From Lycium barbarum (lineage: Eukaryota > Streptophyta > Magnoliopsida > Solanales > Solanaceae), in assembly GCF_019175385.1 (NCBI RefSeq), contig NC_083342.1:117552376-117616375 (forward strand): DNA of 64,000 nucleotides, in the 5' to 3' direction. Within the stretch, counting starts at the first letter, position 1. Each line of letters starts with the position of its first letter. The notes under the pieces are model-generated. The model did no database searches. It was not told where the DNA came from and worked only from the letters and a program-made list of their open reading frames with translations. Positions 22,906-35,690 of the stretch are shown here, one piece after another. The position numbers and the translations under genes are program-made.

Positions 22906-23640
22906 CATTGTTTTAAAAGGCAGTGTCAGGACTCGCCCCGGGGATCGCCTCGGGGCAGGGCAGTGGCAAAACGCTCTGGGGCTAACGTGCGGGGCTTAAT
23001 TCCTATGAGGCTTACGCCCTAAGCGCCCAACCGTACGCCCTAAACACGCCCAACGCCCAGGACTTGCCTAACAGTTCTTACACAAATTATATTTTAAATT
23101 CCTTAATTAAAATCATTCACCCTCATAATTGTTTAACAAAATAATGATACTTAATAGTTTTTCATCTATAGAAATAGAAGATTGGGTGTAACTCATATAA
23201 CAAGTCGTAGTATTGGATATTTACTATTTGAGAACGTCGTGAGGGTGAATATCACTTAATTTAAAAAAAAAAAACACATAGGAGAATTGTACATTTTCAC
23301 TTGTCTTTGGTCATAAGTCCTATGTATCAGAATTATCATATAATTTTATTTTTTGTTCATGAAGAAGTTATGTTTTAATTGTAATATTGATAAATTTTAT
23401 TGATTATTTGCTTATAGGGAGATAAAATGAATAGTATGATAGTAATAGTGTTTTAAGAAACTGTGTTTTTTTCCGTGTTTGAAAGTTAAAATGTTAGAAT
23501 TGTTTTGCATTTCATAATTGCTTTTATTTCATTGTATTGTTTATACTTGTAAAATTATGTTATATATAATTACAAGTTATAAGCGGTGTATAATGGATTG
23601 CTTTGATAATTTTTTTGTGAGGACCAAGCGCGCGCGTGCT

Positions 23641-23674
<34 letters not shown>

Positions 23675-23876
23675 TATATATATATATATTTCATTTATTT
23701 ACAGTTTTTTTTTAATGTAATTTTACCTATTTAAAAATATTTATTGTAATTATATTATTTTAAGAAATACTAAAAATTTAATACCCATGGGGCTTACGCC
23801 ATGTGCCTCGAGGCTTACGCCTCGTGGAGGCGTATGTAAAACGCCCCGCCTTACGCCCCCGCCTTTTAAAACACTG
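22906..23876. mobile_element. hAT-type non-autonomous element
   Basis: A 971-bp element. TIRs are cattgttttaaaaggc on the left and gccttttaaaacactg on the right, with a perfect 8-bp target duplication atcaaaat at 22898-22905 and 23877-23884. Subterminal regions are GC-rich and repetitive (ggcttacgcc, cgccc). The interior has a CA/TA microsatellite at 23637-23690 and no transposase, so it depends on another element for movement. Confidence 0.85.
23637..23690. repeat. Compound microsatellite
   Basis: An alternating purine-pyrimidine tract: a short GC-rich part (gcgcgcgtgc), then about 14 CA units, then TA units. It lies inside the hAT element. Confidence 0.9.
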
Positions 23877-23884
23877 ATCAAAAT

Positions 23885-25227
23885 TTCATGTTAAAGAATG
23901 TGAATACTGGCTTCTTTTATAAAAGTGTTTTCAATTTAAATTATAGAGTATTAAGTATGTAACTAATTGATTAAAGAGTCCTAACCCTAAAGTGATATTA
24001 TTGCAGAATCTTAAATCTATTTTTCTCTTTCGTAGCCGACGACAATTTTGTTAAAAAGGTCTTTAAGCCTAAAGTGAATTTTAAATGTAAGTAACAAAAG
24101 ATGAGATCAAAGCAAGTCGTTGGTGTAATAGAATTCTAAATATAAACTGAATCCTATGCCTAAATAAAGTGAATCGTAACCCTAATTAAAAGGCGTATTC
24201 AACAAAAAATTGATAATTAACGGCAGTGTTTTGCCTTTTCAAAAAAATTATAATATATTATTAGTGTTTTATAATTAGAATTCTATCCAACATAAAATAG
24301 AAAAAATTATGCCAAAAAATATGGGCTAGTTTTTATTGCAGTTTTTTTTAGAGGAAATATATTAGTGTTTGTGTATATTAATCGTAGGAAAATAATAAAT
24401 GACAACAATTTTGTCTATTGTACGTAGAATCTTTTAATGAAGGGCATGCTTTGCATGTGTAGCCTAGCACTTATTATGAAATTCATATAAAAAAGTAATA
24501 ATCTTTTAATATAATGCATAACTTGAAAAAATTATTTAACTCTGAATAAAAATGAAATCTTACAAAATACGCAAATCCAACTTTATTTCTAACTTCGTAC
24601 GTGCTCTTTTTAAATGAGTTTTCCTTTTTTACTTATGAATCAAATTATACAAAATTAAACCGACTATACTTTATTAACACAAAATAAAAACTCTGAAACC
24701 TAATGGAGCTCTAGTGCACAGACGTTTCCTACTTTATTTCCTTCAATTTTGGTGTCACATTTTGTTGATATAATTATATAATAAATAACACAAACTCCTA
24801 AACTTACATATAACTTTAGGGGCACGAAAGGTTCCTACTTTGATTTTTCTATTTTGGTGTTACTTTATCACATAAGGAAGGATTTATGAATACATAAATT
24901 AGTTGAGGAAGAATCCTATATCTTAAAAATAGACTCATGTAATCACCTGTAAATGAATAATGCAAACGATAAATTTACTAAATACTGTAATTTCATGTGT
25001 TGTTATTTTTCTTTAACAAATAAATTATATTAAATAGGTCTAATAAGACAAAAAAAACAATACAAATCTAGCTGATTTTAAAGTCTTAAATATTAGAAAA
25101 ATAATTAAATATCTTCATCACAATAAATAATTTTCTTCCACAAGTTTAAACTATAAAGCCTGTTCTTTCCAGTTTTGTAATCATGTCTAATTGTAATAGA
25201 CTCTATCATTCAATATACATCAAAAGT
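23885..25227. other. Intergenic with one dispersed repeat copy
   Basis: A copy of the dispersed repeat lies at about 24385-24500 (ataaatgacaacaattttgtc, then tcttttaatgaagggcatgc). Otherwise AT-rich sequence with no ORF of interest and no other element that I can bound. Confidence 0.4.
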
Positions 25228-25228
25228 A

Positions 25229-25310
<82 letters not shown>

Positions 25311-25336
25311 ATATGTATATATATGTGTGTGTGTGT
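25228..25336. repeat. Long compound microsatellite
   Basis: About 30 TA units, then five GTAT units, a mixed ATATGT part and a short GT run. Such a tract is prone to length error in assembly. Confidence 0.92.
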
Positions 25337-25796
25337 AAATTGAAATCTATACGTACAATTTTCTTTTTGCAAGCAATTCTCTATTTTCTTTATAAGTATG
25401 TTTTGACAAAAAAAGTACTACTTGAACATATTGCATATTCAAATAGGTGATAAAAAACTTAACAACATAAATAGAAATAATATGAATTAATGAGAAATAA
25501 AATTCAGAATAGAAACATGTCTTTAAAGCCGAGCTTAATCGGCATGAAGTCTCAATTACATACTTGAATCTTCGTTCGGCTGCACAAACAAATTGAAGAA
25601 TCAATTGATGATGACATAGTTTCTAATGACTTCAAATAATAAAATTTAATGCGAGATTAAATTCTAAAAACTCAATAAAATCACATGTAATATCATAAGC
25701 AAGTAAAGAAGAAGCGAAAATTGAAGGAAAGAAAAAGAGCATGAGTATATATAGGTTTGAATAGTCAGCATCACAAATATAGTATAATTAGAACTC

Positions 25797-26113
25797 TGTT
25801 GTAAATATAATAATGTGGATGTCCATAACTTCTAGGAGTTAATTCACCATTATGTGTAGTTATACCACACCTCCATTACTCCCTCATTCATCTCCCACAA
25901 CCACATATTCTTCCCACCTTCTCAAGGGGTTAATGTCATATTCAAGACAATCTTGTAACCCCCTCTCTATGGAGTAGTATAAATAGAGGTATGATATGTG
26001 ATATACTACACACTTGAAAGAAAAGAAGAAAGACATCTTTACATTGTTTTATTCTATATTGTTTCTCTTGTTCTAATATTTTATATTGTTACTTTGAGCT
26101 TGATTTTGCAACA
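25797..26113 (+). repeat. 5' LTR of the Copia element
   Basis: 317 bp, TG to CA. A TATA-like stretch (tataaata, near 25979-25986) supports a transcription start in the second half. The following cgttatcaacatgag is also found after the LTR relic at 13163 and is probably the primer-binding region. Confidence 0.93.
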
Positions 26114-27090
26114 CGTTATCAACATGAGTTTGTTCAAGTCTGCCTAACGATCCTATCACCTCTTCTGGTATATAATCTGACCATCTCTAAATATTGATAT
26201 AAGATATATTCGTCTGGTAGATTGAAAAGTTTTAATTTTATTTTATGTCAGTTTGTTAAGTTTCGATCACAGATGGATATATTTTCTACTAATTTGTATA
26301 TGATTCACTATTTTAATTAATCTTAGGCAAAAATGATCTATGAATTACTATTACGTGCTTCATATCAAACAGTATGTTAGGATAGCATATTCTAGTGGGA
26401 AATATTATAGTGATGTCTCTGCCATGTAATTATGACTAATTCTTGTGTGTTATATAATGATTTGATAAGTACAAGACAGTAGCCTTGATTTTTAAGGCAC
26501 TAAAGTCTGTGAACAGTTAGAAAATTATCTTCACAGTTTTAATAACCATGTCATAAATAAAGTTAATTTCCTAATGAGCACATGTGGTTTATCTCCTTGA
26601 GTGTTGAAACTCTGTTATTATTTGTTCAACAATTTATCTGATTAAATGAGTTGGTCAACCATATTTTGAGAATATAATAAATATATCATTGTTCAAATGA
26701 AGTCAGTTTGCTTTAAATTTTATCAGATTAGCCATTATGCAAATGTTTTCTGTTTCTATGCCTAATACTAGTTAATCTTTGGATGATCAAATATGACGTA
26801 TACAATTAACTATTATATGTTTAATTCTAGCAGTTAGTATATATGTTAGAATACACATAATTATTATACTTCTGTTTTGTGGAAAAAAAATTACTATTGT
26901 TGTTTTGTGGAAAAATACTTACTCTTTTGTGAGAGAAAAAAAAAGGTATTCTTCTGTGAAAAAAAAAAGTAATCCTTTTGTGAAAACAAATGTACTATTT
27001 TTGTTTGTTTGTGGAAATAAAGATCCTGTTTTGAAATTACGTTATTTTATTATTTCTAACTCTAATATTTTTATGATAGTTTTGATCATC

Positions 27091-28161
27091 ATGTCGAATT
27101 TATCGAAGCTTGAGTTTGTGGCACTTGATATCTCTGGAAAGAATTACTTATCATGGGTACTCAATGCTGAAATTCACCTAGACTCCAAAGGCCTTGGTGC
27201 CACTATTACTCAGGATAATACAACATCGAGTCAGGACAAAGCGAAGACAATGATTTTCTTTCGTCATCATCTAGATGAAGGATTGAAGGTTGAATACCTG
27301 ACAGTGAAAGATCCACTTGAATTGTGGACTGGTTTAAAGGAAAGGTATGACCACATTAAGGTAACGGTATTACCCAAGGCTCGTTATGAGTGGATTTGCT
27401 TACGGTTACAGGATTTTAAAGTTTTATGTGATTATAACTCTGTTGTTTATAGAATTACTTCCCAATTAAAATTATGTGGGGATAATATAACTGACGAGGA
27501 TATGTTGGAAAATACTCTTACGACTTTTCATGCCTCTAATTTGGTATTCCAACAGCAGTACCGTGAGAGGGGTTTTAAAAAACATGCTGATTTGATATCA
27601 TGTCTTCTTGTGGCTGAGTAGCATAATACCCTTTTATTGAAAAATCATGAAGCCCGTCCCATTGGAACTGCTCCATTCCCGGAAGCGAATGTGGCAGCAA
27701 CACGTGGCCCATCTGAAAGAAGACAAAATAATCGGGGCCATAATAATGAGTGTGGGCGTGGCAGGGGAAAGGGACGATATAATAATCGTCGTGATGGTGG
27801 TCACCATAAAAGGGAGAACAATATGGGTTATCAGGGCAATCCTTCAAGGAACAACTGTCATCGTTGTGGTTTGAAAGGTCACTGGAAAAATGAATGTCGG
27901 GCGCCTGAACATTTTGCCAGGCTTTATCAAAATTCCTTCAAAAGAAAGGCAAATAGAGGTGGTGCAAATAAAGGTGGTGCCTCTTCTTCTAATGCCCGGG
28001 TGGAGTCACACATGACTTTAAAAAATGACGATGAGGCAGGGCCTTCACGAAAATATGATGATAATGTTGAAGCTAATTTGGCTTTGAAAGATGAAGATTT
28101 TGATGGGCTTGATTATATTACTCATTTGGAAGTTGAAGACTTCTTTGGAGATCAAAATTGA
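27091..28161 (+). pseudogene. Copia gag polyprotein, one in-frame stop
   Basis: I take the start as MSNLSKLEFVALDISGKNY at 27091, by comparison with the relic at 13245. The N-terminal two thirds is a UBN2-type Copia gag. A TAG at 27619-27621 interrupts the frame after VAE. The same frame then continues through an Arg/Gly/Asn-rich stretch to a CCHC zinc knuckle (CHRCGLKGHWKNEC near 27856-27897) and an acidic tail. The knuckle packages element RNA in virus-like particles in the cytoplasm. The single stop looks like a recent nonsense change. Confidence 0.9.
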
Positions 28162-28304
28162 GATTTAATCGTTTCACTGGGGAATGTGTTATGTTATTAT
28201 TTTTATTTATGTGTTTTAAGTTGTCCTTATGTTGTTTTATTTTCGAGAAGTACTTAAGTTCTCTATGTTGTTTTATTTTCAAGGATTAGCACTTAAGTTT
28301 TCTG

Positions 28305-31300
28305 TTGTTAGTTTCCGTATTTCTTACGATGTATTTTTATTTTATGAAGATATATAAAATTCCCCAGTCTTCAATTGGATCCAAGATGAGTAATGGAGAT
28401 ATGTGCCTTTTGGATAGTGCTACAACTCACACTATATTAAGAGAAAAGAAATATTTCTCTCATTTGGTTATGAAAAAGGCTTGTGTTAATACAATATCTG
28501 GTAATACAAAATTAGTTAAGGGCTCTGGAAAAGCAACCTTATTACTACCTGGAGGAACAATATTGGTCATTAATAATGCACTGGATTGCAGCAAATCTCA
28601 AAGAAACTTATTAAGTTTCAAGGTTATTCGCCAAAATGGCTATCATGTTGAGACTGCCAATGAAGGAAAGGTTGAGTACCTTTATATTACTACAATGAAA
28701 GCTGGGGAAAAGTTTGTGCATGAAAAATTACCCGCACTTTCTTCCGGGTTGTACCATACAAGTATTGGTGCGGTTGAAACACATATTGTAGTAAACAAAA
28801 GGTTTAATGGTTCTAATGATTTTATTATTTGGCATGACCGGTTGGGCCATCCCGGTTCTAATATGATGCACAAAATAATTAAGAATTCACATGGGCATAC
28901 TTTGAAAAAACAAAAGATTCTTCAATTTAAGGAATTCTCTTGTGCTGCTTGTTCTCAAGGAAAATTGATTATTAAACCATCAGCAACTAAGGTTGCGATT
29001 GAATCCCCGATATTTCTGGAACGTATACAGGGTGATATATGTGGGCCAATTCACCCTCTATGTGGACTATTTAAATATTATATGGTCTTGATTGATGCAT
29101 CTACAAGATGGTCACATGTGTGCTTATTATCAACTCGCAATATGGCTTTTGCGAGATTGTTGGCTCAAATAATAAGATTAAGAGCACAATTTCCAGATAG
29201 TGCGATAAAGAAAATTCGTCTTGATAATGCTGGTGAGTTTACATCTCAGGCCTTTAATGATTATTGTATGGCAACTGGAATAGCAGTTGAACATCCGGTT
29301 GCTCATGTTCATACTCAAAATGGTCTAGTAGAATCAATGATTAAACGTCTACAATTGATAGCTAGACCATTGCTAATGAGGACGAAACTTCCTGTTTCAG
29401 TACGGGGACATGCTATTTTGCATGCAGCGGCACTTGTGCGCATAAGGCCAACCAGTTATCATGAATTCTCCCCATTACAATTGGCTTTGGGTCAGGAGCC
29501 AAATATTTCCCATCTTCGAATTTTTGGATGTGTGGTATATGTTGCAATTGCTCCACCACAACGCACAAAGATGGGTCCCCAAAGAAGGTTGGGCATATAT
29601 GTTGGGTATGAATCTCCTTCAATTTTAAAATATTTAGAACCGATGACTGGAGATTTATTTACAGCAAAATTTGCTGATTGTCATTTTGATGAATCAGTAT
29701 ACCCAACATTAGGGGGAGAACATAAGCCGTTGGAAAAGGAGATAGATTGGAATGCATTATCACTATCTCATTTAGATCCTCGAACAAATCATTGTGAGCA
29801 AGAGGTCCAAAAGATGATCTATTTGCAAAATGTCGCAAATCGACTGCCAGATGCATTTACTAACCTTCCAAGAGTTACTAAATCTCATATTCCAGTTGCA
29901 AATACTCTAGTTCGAGTTGATCTCCCAGTTGGACAAACAGTTAATGCAAATGAGTCCAGGCCACGTCTGAAACGTGGTAGACCAATCGGTTCCAAGGATA
30001 AAAATCCTCGAAAAAGAAAGGAAATAAATGATCAAGATGATCATCATGTGAGGGAAAGTGCTCAAGAAGAGCCCCGACACATAATAAATGATAAGACCAC
30101 AGAGGAGGTCCAGATACTTCAAAACAATGAGAGTGAAGAGATCTCGATAAGGTATGTCTCGACGGGGAAAATGTGGAACCGAAATGATATTGTGGTCGAC
30201 AATATTTTTGCATATAATGTTGTTGTTGAAATAATGCAACAAAATGGAGATCGTGAGCCAAATCTTTCGATGAATGAAGACAGAGAAATGATTGGCCAAA
30301 ATGGAAGGGCGCAATTCAAGCAGAATTGCCTTCACTTGAAAAACGTGAAGTTTTCGGACCAATAGTCCGAACACCTAAAGATGTCAAGCCAGTGGGGTAC
30401 AAATGGGTGTTTGTGCGAAAACGAAATGAGAAAGGTGAAGTCGTAAGATATAAAGCACGACATGCGGCACAAGGATTTTCCCAAAGGCCTGGCATTGATT
30501 ATGTGGAGACATATTCTCCTGTGGTGAATGCAATTACAAGTATCTAATAAATCTGGCAGTTCGTGAAAAGCTTGATATGTGACTAATGGATGTTGTCACA
30601 ACCTATTTATATGTCTCATTGGACCACAATATTTTTATGAAAATCCCTGAAGGATTCAAAGTGCTTGAAGAATACAAAAGTTCGCAGGAAAATTGTTCAA
30701 TAAAGCTTCTGAAATCTTTATATGGATTGAAACAATCAGGGCGGATGTGGTACAATCGTCTCAGTGATTATTTTCTAAAGGAAGGATATAAAAATGATCC
30801 TATTTGTCCTTGTGTTTTTATAAGAAGGTATGGGTCTGAATTTATCATAATAGCTGTGTGTGTTGATGACTTGAATATCATTGGCACTCCTAAAGAGCTT
30901 TCAAAAGCTATAAAGTGTTTGAAGAAAGAATTTGAAATGAAAGATCTAGGTAAGACAAAATTTTGTCTTGGCCTACAAATTGAGCATTTGACAAATGGAA
31001 TATTTGTCCATCAATCAACATACACTGAAAACGTTTTAAAGCGTTTTTACATGGATAAATCACATCCGTTGAGTACCCCGATGGTTGTGAGATCTCTTGA
31101 CATAAATAAAGATCCATTTCGACCTCAAGAAAATGATGAAGAGCTCATTGGTGATGAAACTCCATATTTCAGTGCAATTGGGGCACTGATGTATCTAGCT
31201 AATAATACCCGATCAGATATATGTTTTGCAGTGAGTTTATTGGAAAGATTCAGCTCCTCCCCAACAAGAAGACATTGGAATGGTGTTAAGCATATATTCA

Positions 31301-31817
31301 GATATCTTCAAGGAACAATTGACATGAGATTATTTTATTTTATGAATCCAAGTCAGATATGATCGGTTATGCAGATGCAGGATATTTGTCTAACCCACAT
31401 AAAGCCCGAACTCAGACAGGCTATTTATTTACATATGGAGGTACAACTATATCATGGCGTTCAATGAAGCAAACAATAGCTGCCACTTCTTCAAATCATG
31501 CGGAGATAATAGTCATTCATGAAGCTAGTCGGGAATGTGTTTGGTTGAGATCAATGACTCAACATATTCAGGAAATGTGTGGTTTTCTTTTGAAAAGGGA
31601 TATTCCAACTATATTATATGAAGATAATGCTGCATGTATTGCTCAACTGAAGGAAGGATACATTAAAGGAGACAGAACAAAACACATTTCACCAAAGTTC
31701 TTTTTTACTCATGATCTTGAAAAGAAAGGTGAGATAGATGTTCAACAAATTCGCTCGATCGATAATTTGCGGATCTGTTCACTAAAACATTACCAACCTC
31801 GACATTTGAGAAGCTGA
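28305..31817 (+). pseudogene. Copia pol (protease, integrase, RT, RNase H), frameshifted
   Basis: Protease has LLDSATTHTI (near 28410). Integrase has HDRLGHPG with later CAACSQGK as the zinc-binding part, then a core with GDICGP, RLDNAGEF and NGLVES supplying the D, D and E. RT begins in a different frame near 30330 (GPIVRTPKDVKPVGYKW), is broken again around 30545-30585, and contains VCVDDLNIIG, where Cys replaces the Tyr of YVDD. RNase H (IGYADAGYLSN, then YEDNAAC) is in a further frame from 31359. At least three frame changes mean no full polyprotein. All parts are high-quality family matches, consistent with the young LTRs. Confidence 0.93.
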
Positions 31818-32002
31818 TATACAAGATTGGAATGTGTCGACTCCGAGAACTAAAGTGATCTTTTCATCAGGGGGAGAAAATACGCGTTGCACTCTTTTCT
31901 CCTTGGTCGAGGTTTTGTCCCATTGGGTTTTTCCTTACAAGGTTTTTAATGAGGCAGCAAATAATGCGTAACGAGACACATTATCGGACATCTAAGGGGG
32001 AA

Positions 32003-32330
32003 TGTTGTAAATATGATAATGTGGATGTCCATAACTTTTAGGAGTTAATTCACCATTATGTGCACCATTATGTGTAGTTATACCACACCTCCATTACTCC
32101 CTCATTCATCTCCCACAACCACATATTCTTCCCACCTTCTCGAGGGGTTAATGTCATATTCAAGACAATCTTGCAACCCCCTCTCTATGGAGTAGTATAA
32201 ATAGAGGTATGATATGTGATGTCTACACACTTGAAAGAAAAGAAGAAAGTCATCTTTACATTGTTTTATTCTATATTGTTTCTCTTGTTCTAATATTTTA
32301 TATTGTTACTTTGAGCTTGGTTTTGCAACA
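32003..32330 (+). repeat. 3' LTR of the Copia element
   Basis: 328 bp, matching the 5' LTR except for about seven substitutions and a small tandem duplication of caccattatgtg. It is preceded by the polypurine tract at 31993-32002. Confidence 0.93.
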
Positions 32331-32335
32331 AACTC

Positions 32336-33233
32336 TAATTAAAGAAAACCCAAATTTAAAGAAATTATTATACGATCAACGTCCTATACAAGGTAAAGTT
32401 CTAAATATTTAAATTTTTCTATTATAAAATATTTAATAATAATTGCCTTTCGTCTCATTATTGATCCCGTCGGGATTTAAAACCAATGCGACGATGGTGG
32501 ATATAATTTTTCTATCCACACACTTAATTTCACTTGTTCTCCAATTAGTTCCTTTTTGTTTCCCTTAACCTACGACAATTTGATTCTATTAACATACTTG
32601 TTCTTTCTGTTTCGTTTTTTACCTCAATGTACGACATTTTGGTTCCTAGTAACCTACCTATTAATTGTCATTAATTTATTAACTTATAAGCTAAAATAAT
32701 CAAATAATAATTTGAGAAAAATAGTAAATGACAATTTTGTCTATTGTGAAGTTTTTTAATGAAGGACAAAAAGTTTCATCAACATTTTTAAGGCCCTTCG
32801 TGCTTTTAATATGTAATATAGATAGATAGATAATTCGATGCCTCAACCAACCGAAACTAAAAGGGAAACCAAAATTACTCGACTATATTCCAAGAACTAA
32901 AATAGGTAAAAGACATTTTAATATAGAATTCTTCTGGCATTTGACAGCTCGTGATAAGGTTACATGTTTCAAGAAAAATCATGTTTCAAGCAAAATAAAA
33001 TTCTGCGGTTATGAACGTGCAAAGATTCTCTTGATCTAACATGAATCCGAATATTTCAGAAATGAACGTCACTTGTTTTATCTATAATATTGAATTACTT
33101 TTGTTTGTCCTTTCTGGTGTAAAATGAACTGTCAAATATCAGATGGATTATTCATTCTAATATATCGTGAAGGCTAGGGCCCATTTTTTGTTTTGGATAA
33201 TATACTTTAACTATTTAAAGAAAAATAATACTA
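32336..33233. other. Intergenic with one dispersed repeat copy
   Basis: The dispersed repeat occurs at about 32700-32812 (agtaaatgacaattttgtct, then catttttaaggcccttcgtg). The words cctacgacaat and tacgacatt near 32568-32635 also recur near 21845 and 24030. No gene. Confidence 0.45.
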
Positions 33234-33606
33234 CTAGCCTATTTGACTAAGTTTATTTTTCTCCAAACGTACTTATTTTTTTTTTCAATAGGTGTTTATT
33301 TTAAAAAAAAGTGAGGTGTTTGACCAAGCTTTTGGGAGAAAATAAGTGCTTCTGGAGAGTAACAGAAACGGTTTTCCAAAAACTAAAAAAAATAGCTATT
33401 GCCCAAAAGCATTTTTGAGAAAAATACACTTAGAAGCACTTTTTAAAAGCTTAGCCAAACACTAATTACTACTCAAAAGTGTTTTTTAAATTAATTGGCC
33501 AAACACAAACTGATTTTCGCCAAAAGTACCTTTTTAAAAAAAAAAAAAACTTTTGCAAAAAATACTTTTCAAAATAAGCTGATTTTAGAAGCTTAACCAA
33601 ACAGGC
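33234..33606. mobile_element. MITE with AGCCTGTTTGG-type ends
   Basis: Left end tagcctatttgactaagttt and right end gcttaaccaaacaggcta are inverted relatives. The interior is rich in aaaagcacttt-type words that also form inverted pairs. Similar ends are typical of non-autonomous Harbinger or hAT families; no clear target duplication was seen. Confidence 0.55.
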
Positions 33607-33863
33607 TATATCTCTTCTGTTTTACTTGTCAAGTTTACTAAAAGTGGAGTACTAGTTATTTCAAAATACTTGTCATTTTAAAAGAATATAAGAGAGACTT
33701 TTAAAAAAAAAAAACTGTAGCTTACTATAATAGAATGTTGAGTAAGATTAATGTGATGAAAATAAGCCGTATTAAAATTGAGATTAAAGTATAAATAAGA
33801 GTAATTTAATTAAATAATTTTTTTAATGTTTTATTCTTAAATAATTAAACTCAGCCACACTTA

Positions 33864-34126
33864 GAGCCCGTTTGGATTGGCTTATAAGTTAGCTTATAAG
33901 CTGTTTTAAGCTTTTTTGAGTGTTTGGCTGGCCAGCTTAAAGTCATTTTGTGCTTAAAATAAGCTCAAAAAAATAATTAGGCCCATTTGACTTAACTTAT
34001 CTAAAACAGCTTATAAGCTGAAAACAACTTATAAGCAAAAAAAAATAAGTTAGACTACCCCAACTTATTTTTTTTAGCTTATAAGCTGCAAACAGCTTAT
34101 AGACATAAGCCCATCCAAACAGGCTC
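33864..34126. mobile_element. Tourist-like (PIF/Harbinger) MITE
   Basis: A 263-bp element with ends gagcccgtttggattggc and cccatccaaacaggctc, flanked by TTA on both sides (33861-33863, 34127-34129). The trinucleotide duplication and terminal sequence fit PIF/Harbinger. The interior has repeated gcttataagct palindromes. Confidence 0.8.
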
Positions 34127-34129
34127 TTA

Positions 34130-35281
34130 GTTGGGAGAAAAAAAAAGAACTACTTATATGAGCTAGTCCTTTATACTCAATCAAACACCTAAAGCCCTAT
34201 TTGTTGAACGTAGTATACGTACCAGCTCAGAGAAACAACATAACCAAACAGCTAAAAATCATGAATCGCAAAAAGGTTTATTTTGCAGGAGGTTGAAACA
34301 AACACCACAAAATGAATATTAATTCGTGAGAGAGTTTCTTATAAACTGACAAATAGCATTGACACCATTAGTTCTTTTTTTGTTTTGGGTATAGTGTTAA
34401 TCCTTTTCGAGCCAATGTACACTAGCCAAATTTTATGCATATTTTTGCAAGTTCTTTTTTTCTTTTTAGGCAGAGCTGCTTGTTAGGGTCTTAGGGATGT
34501 AACGGGCCATATAATCACTGAAATCCTCGACGACTGTACTCGAGGTGGAACTATAATATTAAGTATTTCGGACGAATTTAGTAACTTTTATTTAGATTCG
34601 ATATTTATATTAGAGAATCGATTCAATATGTATAAATATTTAATTATGAACTAAATAATAATTAAAGCAAGATATCAAAATTTATTTCTGCCTCTACCGG
34701 TATCTTTTAGACATTTAGTGTACCTAATCAATAGTCATGGAATCATATCTAGATTATTGCAAGGGTTGTGCTTAGACAAACTTTCAATTATTGAACCTTT
34801 TTAATAGCCATCCGCGAATCATGCGCCATATAAAACAACCAACTAAAAACCATTCACTTTTCTCTGATTAAACTAAATAAACGCAGGTGTCCTTTCGGAA
34901 AAAGAAAAACACAAATTCAGGTGCCCTATTAATTTAGGTAATTAAGATATGATATTGTAATTACCACTTATAGAGGTCTTGACAGGCGTCCTGTTTCTTT
35001 TCTTAGGTTAGCTAATCTTCTCTGCCCTCCTTTGTCTCTTCCTTTTCGATATATATCATACTTCGTATGAGGTTATTAGTGGGGATGGTTTTATCTTCTC
35101 CACCTTCTGACGGCAATTAAAAGTAAGAGATTGTATCCCATGCTGCTACTATAAAATATGAAAAAGTTGGGACAAGCTGGACAGCACTGTTATAATTTTG
35201 TGTCTTTATTGTTATACAAGATACATTTCAATTACTTAATGTGAAAAATAATTTTGTAATTTTATTGTTATAACAGGTTGA
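34130..35281. other. Intergenic, no gene seen
   Basis: AT-rich sequence without an ORF of interest. Short T-runs and a CTCTGCCCTCC patch near 35017 were inspected without result. Confidence 0.4.
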
Positions 35282-35540
35282 TGCTAAAGCTTCGACTCTC
35301 GACTTGTTGTGGCCTCCCCAGAATGACAATACATACTAAAACCTTATTCACGCAACGTAGAACGGTCGAGTGCAAAGGGGCAGTCACCTAACTACTTATT
35401 TTCCTTGCGATTTGCTTCGCCTTTTATTTAATAGAAGAAAGAGACCAAATGATCGAGATTCTTCCCGGCCAGATCAGAGCCTCCAGGATAAGGAGGTGAC
35501 GATCAACTATCCACTCTCGAGATTCATATTAATCAATAGA
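35282..35540. other. Compositionally distinct patch, possible organellar insertion
   Basis: This patch is clearly less AT-rich than its surroundings, with text such as cgcaacgtagaacggtcgag and tgcgatttgcttcgcctttt, in the style of plant mitochondrial intergenic DNA. It has no coding frame. A nuclear copy of mitochondrial DNA is a guess from composition and wording only. Confidence 0.3.
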
Positions 35541-35690
35541 TAAGACGGAAATCTAAAGTTCCTTCAGATTCATTCCTAAGCTTGCTTTGTTGCAACTAGA
35601 TGATCAATCGAAGAGTGATGGAGAGAAGAAAGCAGTAAAACCTCGCTTAATTCGATCACCAAGAAGTCGGACGACTGTTTAGTAACGCAG

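Larger units (their letters stand above)
25797..32330 (+). mobile_element. Ty1/Copia LTR retrotransposon
   Basis: A complete insertion of 6.5 kb with perfect 5-bp target duplication aactc at 25792-25796 and 32331-32335. LTRs are 25797-26113 and 32003-32330, both TGTTGTAAAT to TTGCAACA. I count about seven substitutions and two indels between them (roughly 2 percent), so the insertion is young. The order protease, integrase, RT, RNase H defines Copia. A purine tract (taagggggaa) abuts the 3' LTR. The coding region carries a gag stop and pol frameshifts, so this copy is not autonomous. Confidence 0.96.

Noticed and set aside
23620..23700. Z-DNA-like microsatellite as a regulatory site
   Set aside because: It is inside a mobile element with no nearby gene; only a repeat can be supported.
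25228..25336. CRISPR-like array
   Set aside because: Regular repetition here and at 8690-9662 is microsatellite or diverged tandem modules in a plant genome, without equal repeats and unique spacers.
29907..30374. Minus-strand ORFs of 106-155 residues
   Set aside because: They are antisense to the Copia pol frame, with no domain.
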